Shown: in pieces, positions 61,360 to 64,000 of the stretch
Layout of the letters: each line of letters begins with the position of its first letter
How positions within the stretch are numbered: the first letter of the stretch is position 1
Assembly (NCBI GenBank): GCA_964346815.1
Contig: CAYFWF010000068.1
Span: forward strand, 62,001-126,000
Length of the DNA: 64,000 nucleotides
Reading direction: 5' to 3'
Source of the DNA: CAYFWF01 sp964346815
Lineage (GTDB): Bacteria > Acidobacteriota > Aminicenantia > Aminicenantales > Aminicenantaceae
Notes under the pieces: generated by a model
What the model saw: only the letters and a program-made list of their open reading frames with translations
The model's database searches: none
Told to the model about the DNA's origin: nothing
Program-made: the position numbers and the translations under genes

Positions 61360-62634
61360 TTACGGATAAACGATTTTTCCTCCGACGATGGTCATAACAG
61401 GCGCACCCTTCAACTTCCATCCGTGAAAGGGCGTATTCCGGCTTTTGGAGCGAAATTGGTTTTTGTCGACCACGACTTCCTGATGGAGTTTGAGGATAGT
61501 CAGGTCAGCATCTGTGCCAACAGCTATTCTCCCTTTGTTTTCTAACCCAAGGATTCTGGCCGGATTGGAAGACATCATAGCGATGAACTTATCAATACCT
61601 ATGATGTTTTTGTTGACCAGCTTGTCCAGCAGAAGAGAGACTGCCGTTTCCAAGCCATTGACGCCGAAAGGTGCCTGATCGATTTCTACATCCTTCTCAT
61701 CAGGGGTATGGGGAGCGTGGTCAGTAGCGAAAACGTCGATGTAATCCTCTTTTATAGCCTCCAAAAGTGCACTGACATCATCGCTGCTCCGGAGCGGCGG
61801 ATTGACTTTATAATCGGAGTTGAAGGTTTCCATGTGGGAATCATTCAACAAGAGGTGATGGGGTGTGACCTCTGCGGTAATTTTTACCTTTTCCTTCTTC
61901 GCCTTTATGAGAAGATCCACGGAGCCCTTGACACTGAGATGGGCGATATGGACCCTGGCGTCTGCTTTTTTTGCCAGGATGATATCACGGGCAACCATAA
62001 TTTCCTCAGACGAGGCGGGGATCCCTTTTATCCCGAGTTTATAGGAATAATATCCCTCGTGCATGATCCCTTCGCGGCTGAGATTTCTGTCTTCGCAGTG
62101 ATCGATGGTCAAAGTCTCGAGTAGCTTGGAATACTCTAAGGCCCTGCGCATCACAAGGCTGTTTTCTATCGGGTGTCCGTCATCAGTGAAGGCTATGGCT
62201 CCTGCGGCATTCAGATCTGCCATATCGGTCAGAATTTCGCCACATAGGCCTTTGGTGACAGCAGCAATCGGGAACACATTGACCACAGCATTCCGCTTCG
62301 CCTCTGATAGGATATATTCAGTCACTCCACGATTGTCGTTGACCGGAGCGGTGTTGGGCATGCAGGCGATGGATGTGAATCCTCCTTTGGCGGCCGCCAG
62401 AGCACCTGTTTTTATGGTCTCTTTATCCTCATATCCAGGCTCTCGGAGATGGACGTGCATGTCGATGAATCCAGGAGCTACTACCAGGCGAGAAGCATCT
62501 ATTACTCTGAGATCTTTTCCTTCGATTCTCGGCTTTATGTCTGCGATTTTTCCTTTATCGAGTAGAATATCGAGTGTTTCGTCTGTTCCTGAGTAGGGAT
62601 CGATGACCCTGCCGTTTTTAATCAGTAGTTTCAC
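61360..62634 (-). CDS. pyrC: dihydroorotase
   Basis: 424 residues from GTG 62634. Class I (long) dihydroorotase, third step of UMP synthesis. Zinc ligands in DMHVHLREPG (His60, His62), the middle His in DHCEDR and IAHLS, and ATDHAPHTP near 300. GGAGG sits 8 nt before this GTG, whereas the TTG at 62649 lies on the ribosome-binding site itself and is rejected. The start overlaps the pyrB 3' end. Confidence 0.94.
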   Translation of the reverse strand: MKLLIKNGRVIDPYSGTDETLDILLDKGKIADIKPRIEGKDLRVIDASRLVVAPGFIDMHVHLREPGYEDKETIKTGALAAAKGGFTSIACMPNTAPVNDNRGVTEYILSEAKRNAVVNVFPIAAVTKGLCGEILTDMADLNAAGAIAFTDDGHPIENSLVMRRALEYSKLLETLTIDHCEDRNLSREGIMHEGYYSYKLGIKGIPASSEEIMVARDIILAKKADARVHIAHLSVKGSVDLLIKAKKEKVKITAEVTPHHLLLNDSHMETFNSDYKVNPPLRSSDDVSALLEAIKEDYIDVFATDHAPHTPDEKDVEIDQAPFGVNGLETAVSLLLDKLVNKNIIGIDKFIAMMSSNPARILGLENKGRIAVGTDADLTILKLHQEVVVDKNQFRSKSRNTPFHGWKLKGAPVMTIVGGKIVYP

Positions 62635-63556
62635 GTTCTTTTCCTCCAAGCAGTAGGTAAAGAACTGCCATCCTTACGGCGATGCCGTTTTCGACCTGTC
62701 TGAGGATGACAGATTTTGTCGAGTCAGCCAGATCCGTGGATATCTCGATTCCTCGATTGATCGGTCCCGGGTGCATAATTATGGCATTCTTTTTTGCACG
62801 CCGGAATCTTTTTCGGGTCAGACTGAATACTTCCCTGTATTCGCGCAAAGATGGGAAATAATTCCTCTGTTGTCGTTCCAGCTGGATCCTGAGCATCATG
62901 ACTACGTCAGCTCCTTCGATAGCTCTATCGAAGTTGTAATCCAATTCCACTCCTAATTTAGCAAATTCCAGAGGCAGTAAGGGTGGAGGACCGACACAGA
63001 CTATTCTTGCCCCCAATTTGTTCAGTAGAAAAATATTGGAGCGCGCCACTCGGCTGTGCAGAATATCTCCGACAATCAGAACTTTCAAACCATCGAGTTT
63101 CTTTTTTTCCTGATTAATGGTGAAGGCATCCAGAAGGGCTTGAGTGGGATGTTCATGGGCTCCATCTCCGGCATTTATAACTGGAGACCGGCAGAAGGTG
63201 CTGATATAGTGGGGAACACCAGGACAGGAATGCCGGATAATAATGGCATCGGATTGCATGGCTTCCAGGTTCAGGACTGTGTCCTTCAACGTTTCTCCTT
63301 TGATAACACTGCTGGTCTGCCTGCTGAAATTAACGATGTCAGCACTCAATCTTTTGGCAGCGAGTTCGAAAGAGCTTATTGTCCTCGTGCTCGGCTCGAA
63401 GAAAAGGTTGATAATCGTCTTTCCTCTGAGCGTAGGCACTTTTTTTACTTCTCGCGTGGAAATTTCTAAAAAAGATTCCGCGGTTTCCAGTATGGTCAAA
63501 ATGTCCTCTTTTGACAGGGTTTCTATTCCCAGGAGATGTTTGTGTTGAAAGGACAC
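62618..63556 (-). CDS. pyrB: aspartate carbamoyltransferase catalytic subunit
   Basis: 312 residues. Carbamoyl-phosphate-binding motif FFEPSTRTISSFE (STRT at 56-59), HPTQALLDAF, and the Asp-binding HPGPINRG near 255. It joins carbamoyl phosphate and aspartate. The start is a GTG with AGGAGA 7 nt upstream, 10 bp after pyrR. No pyrI regulatory subunit follows. Confidence 0.95.
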   Translation of the reverse strand: MSFQHKHLLGIETLSKEDILTILETAESFLEISTREVKKVPTLRGKTIINLFFEPSTRTISSFELAAKRLSADIVNFSRQTSSVIKGETLKDTVLNLEAMQSDAIIIRHSCPGVPHYISTFCRSPVINAGDGAHEHPTQALLDAFTINQEKKKLDGLKVLIVGDILHSRVARSNIFLLNKLGARIVCVGPPPLLPLEFAKLGVELDYNFDRAIEGADVVMMLRIQLERQQRNYFPSLREYREVFSLTRKRFRRAKKNAIIMHPGPINRGIEISTDLADSTKSVILRQVENGIAVRMAVLYLLLGGKERETTD

Positions 63557-63566
63557 GTGGTTTCTC

Positions 63567-64000
63567 CTATTCGAATTCAGCGGGTTCTGTTATCAGAATC
63601 TCGTCACTTTCATCGATCTCTTTCAGATGAACCTGGACGATTTCTCGTTTTGATGTGGGCAGAAATTTTCCCACGTAATCAGCACGGATAGGGAGTTCCC
63701 GATGGCCTCGGTCGATGAGGACAAGAAGCTGGATGGTTTTCGGACGGCCAAGATCGATCAAACTATCCATGGCTGCTCGGATGGTCCTCCCTGTGAAAAG
63801 AACATCATCGACGAGAAGGACATCTTTATCTGTCACCGAAAAATTGATTTCCGTCTTTTTAACCATATGCTGGGATTCGAGTTCGGAGAAGTCATCCCTG
63901 TATAAAGTGATGTCCAAAACCCCGACCGGGATTTCAATCTTTTCCAGTTCCCTTATCATCTTTGACATCCTTTTGCCAAGGTAGATTCCTCTGGTTCTGA
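63567..64000 (-). CDS. pyrR: PyrR bifunctional regulator/uracil phosphoribosyltransferase, 5' end outside window
   Basis: The frame is open to the right edge; the visible part begins RTRGIYLGKR and so lacks the N-terminus of PyrR. It contains VGVLDITLYRDDF and the PRPP-binding loop VLLVDDVLFTGRTIRAA, then LIDRGHRELPIRADYVGK. PyrR binds pyr mRNA and senses UMP. It heads the pyrB-pyrC segment of the operon, so attenuation control is expected, but any leader lies outside the window. Confidence 0.92.
   Translation of the reverse strand, partial: RTRGIYLGKRMSKMIRELEKIEIPVGVLDITLYRDDFSELESQHMVKKTEINFSVTDKDVLLVDDVLFTGRTIRAAMDSLIDLGRPKTIQLLVLIDRGHRELPIRADYVGKFLPTSKREIVQVHLKEIDESDEILITEPAEFE

Overview
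The window looks like chromosomal DNA of a strictly anaerobic, Gram-negative-type bacterium. Evidence is a TonB C-terminal domain, many Sec-type signal peptides, a lipoprotein, a Tat-signal protein, and a large soluble redox operon built from heterodisulfide reductase, 2-oxoacid:ferredoxin oxidoreductase and fumarate reductase subunits. Split GcvPA/GcvPB, two-subunit GlyRS and Gld-type ABC genes would fit an Acidobacteriota/Aminicenantes-like or deltaproteobacterial lineage; this placement is inference and weak. No tRNA, rRNA, CRISPR array, transposase or phage gene was seen. Coding density is very high, and four convergent gene pairs overlap at their 3' ends.

Region 1 (1-18976) is the accessory and regulatory part. 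It holds the end of an NHL-repeat protein, a fused DhaL-DegV (FakA/FakB-like) protein, a receiver-TonB fusion, and an RsbW-like ATPase. Next come three paralogous secreted proteins resembling the PI3/4-kinase fold (one apparently a pseudokinase), a lipoprotein beta-propeller, a secreted PPP-type phosphatase and an NTT-type nucleotide translocase. A likely operon follows: STAS protein, two NTT-HEAT fusions, and an FHA-GAF-PP2C phosphatase. Together these suggest extracytoplasmic phosphorylation plus partner-switching control, possibly with nucleotide supply through the NTT proteins. This is the best candidate for an undescribed system.

Region 2 (19009-33506) is a GldA/F/G-like ABC exporter with a DUF4340 protein, argS, then gcvT-gcvH-gcvPA-gcvPB-glyQ-glyS (glycine cleavage and glycine charging in one run), and a PilZ protein.

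Region 3 (33882-46033) is one 13-gene leftward operon: hdrC-hdrB-korD-korA-korB-korC-hdrA-flxD-flxC-flxB-flxA-fumarate reductase FeS subunit-flavoprotein. It joins a ferredoxin-reducing 2-oxoacid oxidoreductase, an NAD(H)-linked Hdr/Flx module and an anchorless fumarate reductase, which suggests flavin-based electron bifurcation. A sigma70-like promoter is visible at its head.

Region 4 (46205-64000) starts with a MITE-like element of about 217 bp. It continues with a DUF362/Tat-signal radical SAM/membrane aminopropyltransferase-like operon, a DUF6599 protein, and a multistep phosphorelay operon (half receiver, five-PAS hybrid kinase, receiver-GGDEF, Hpt, Hpt-receiver-Hpt). It ends with an AI-2E-type permease, a Cys-rich unknown, and pyrR-pyrB-pyrC-rnc-Mth938. 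The pyrR gene runs off the right edge.
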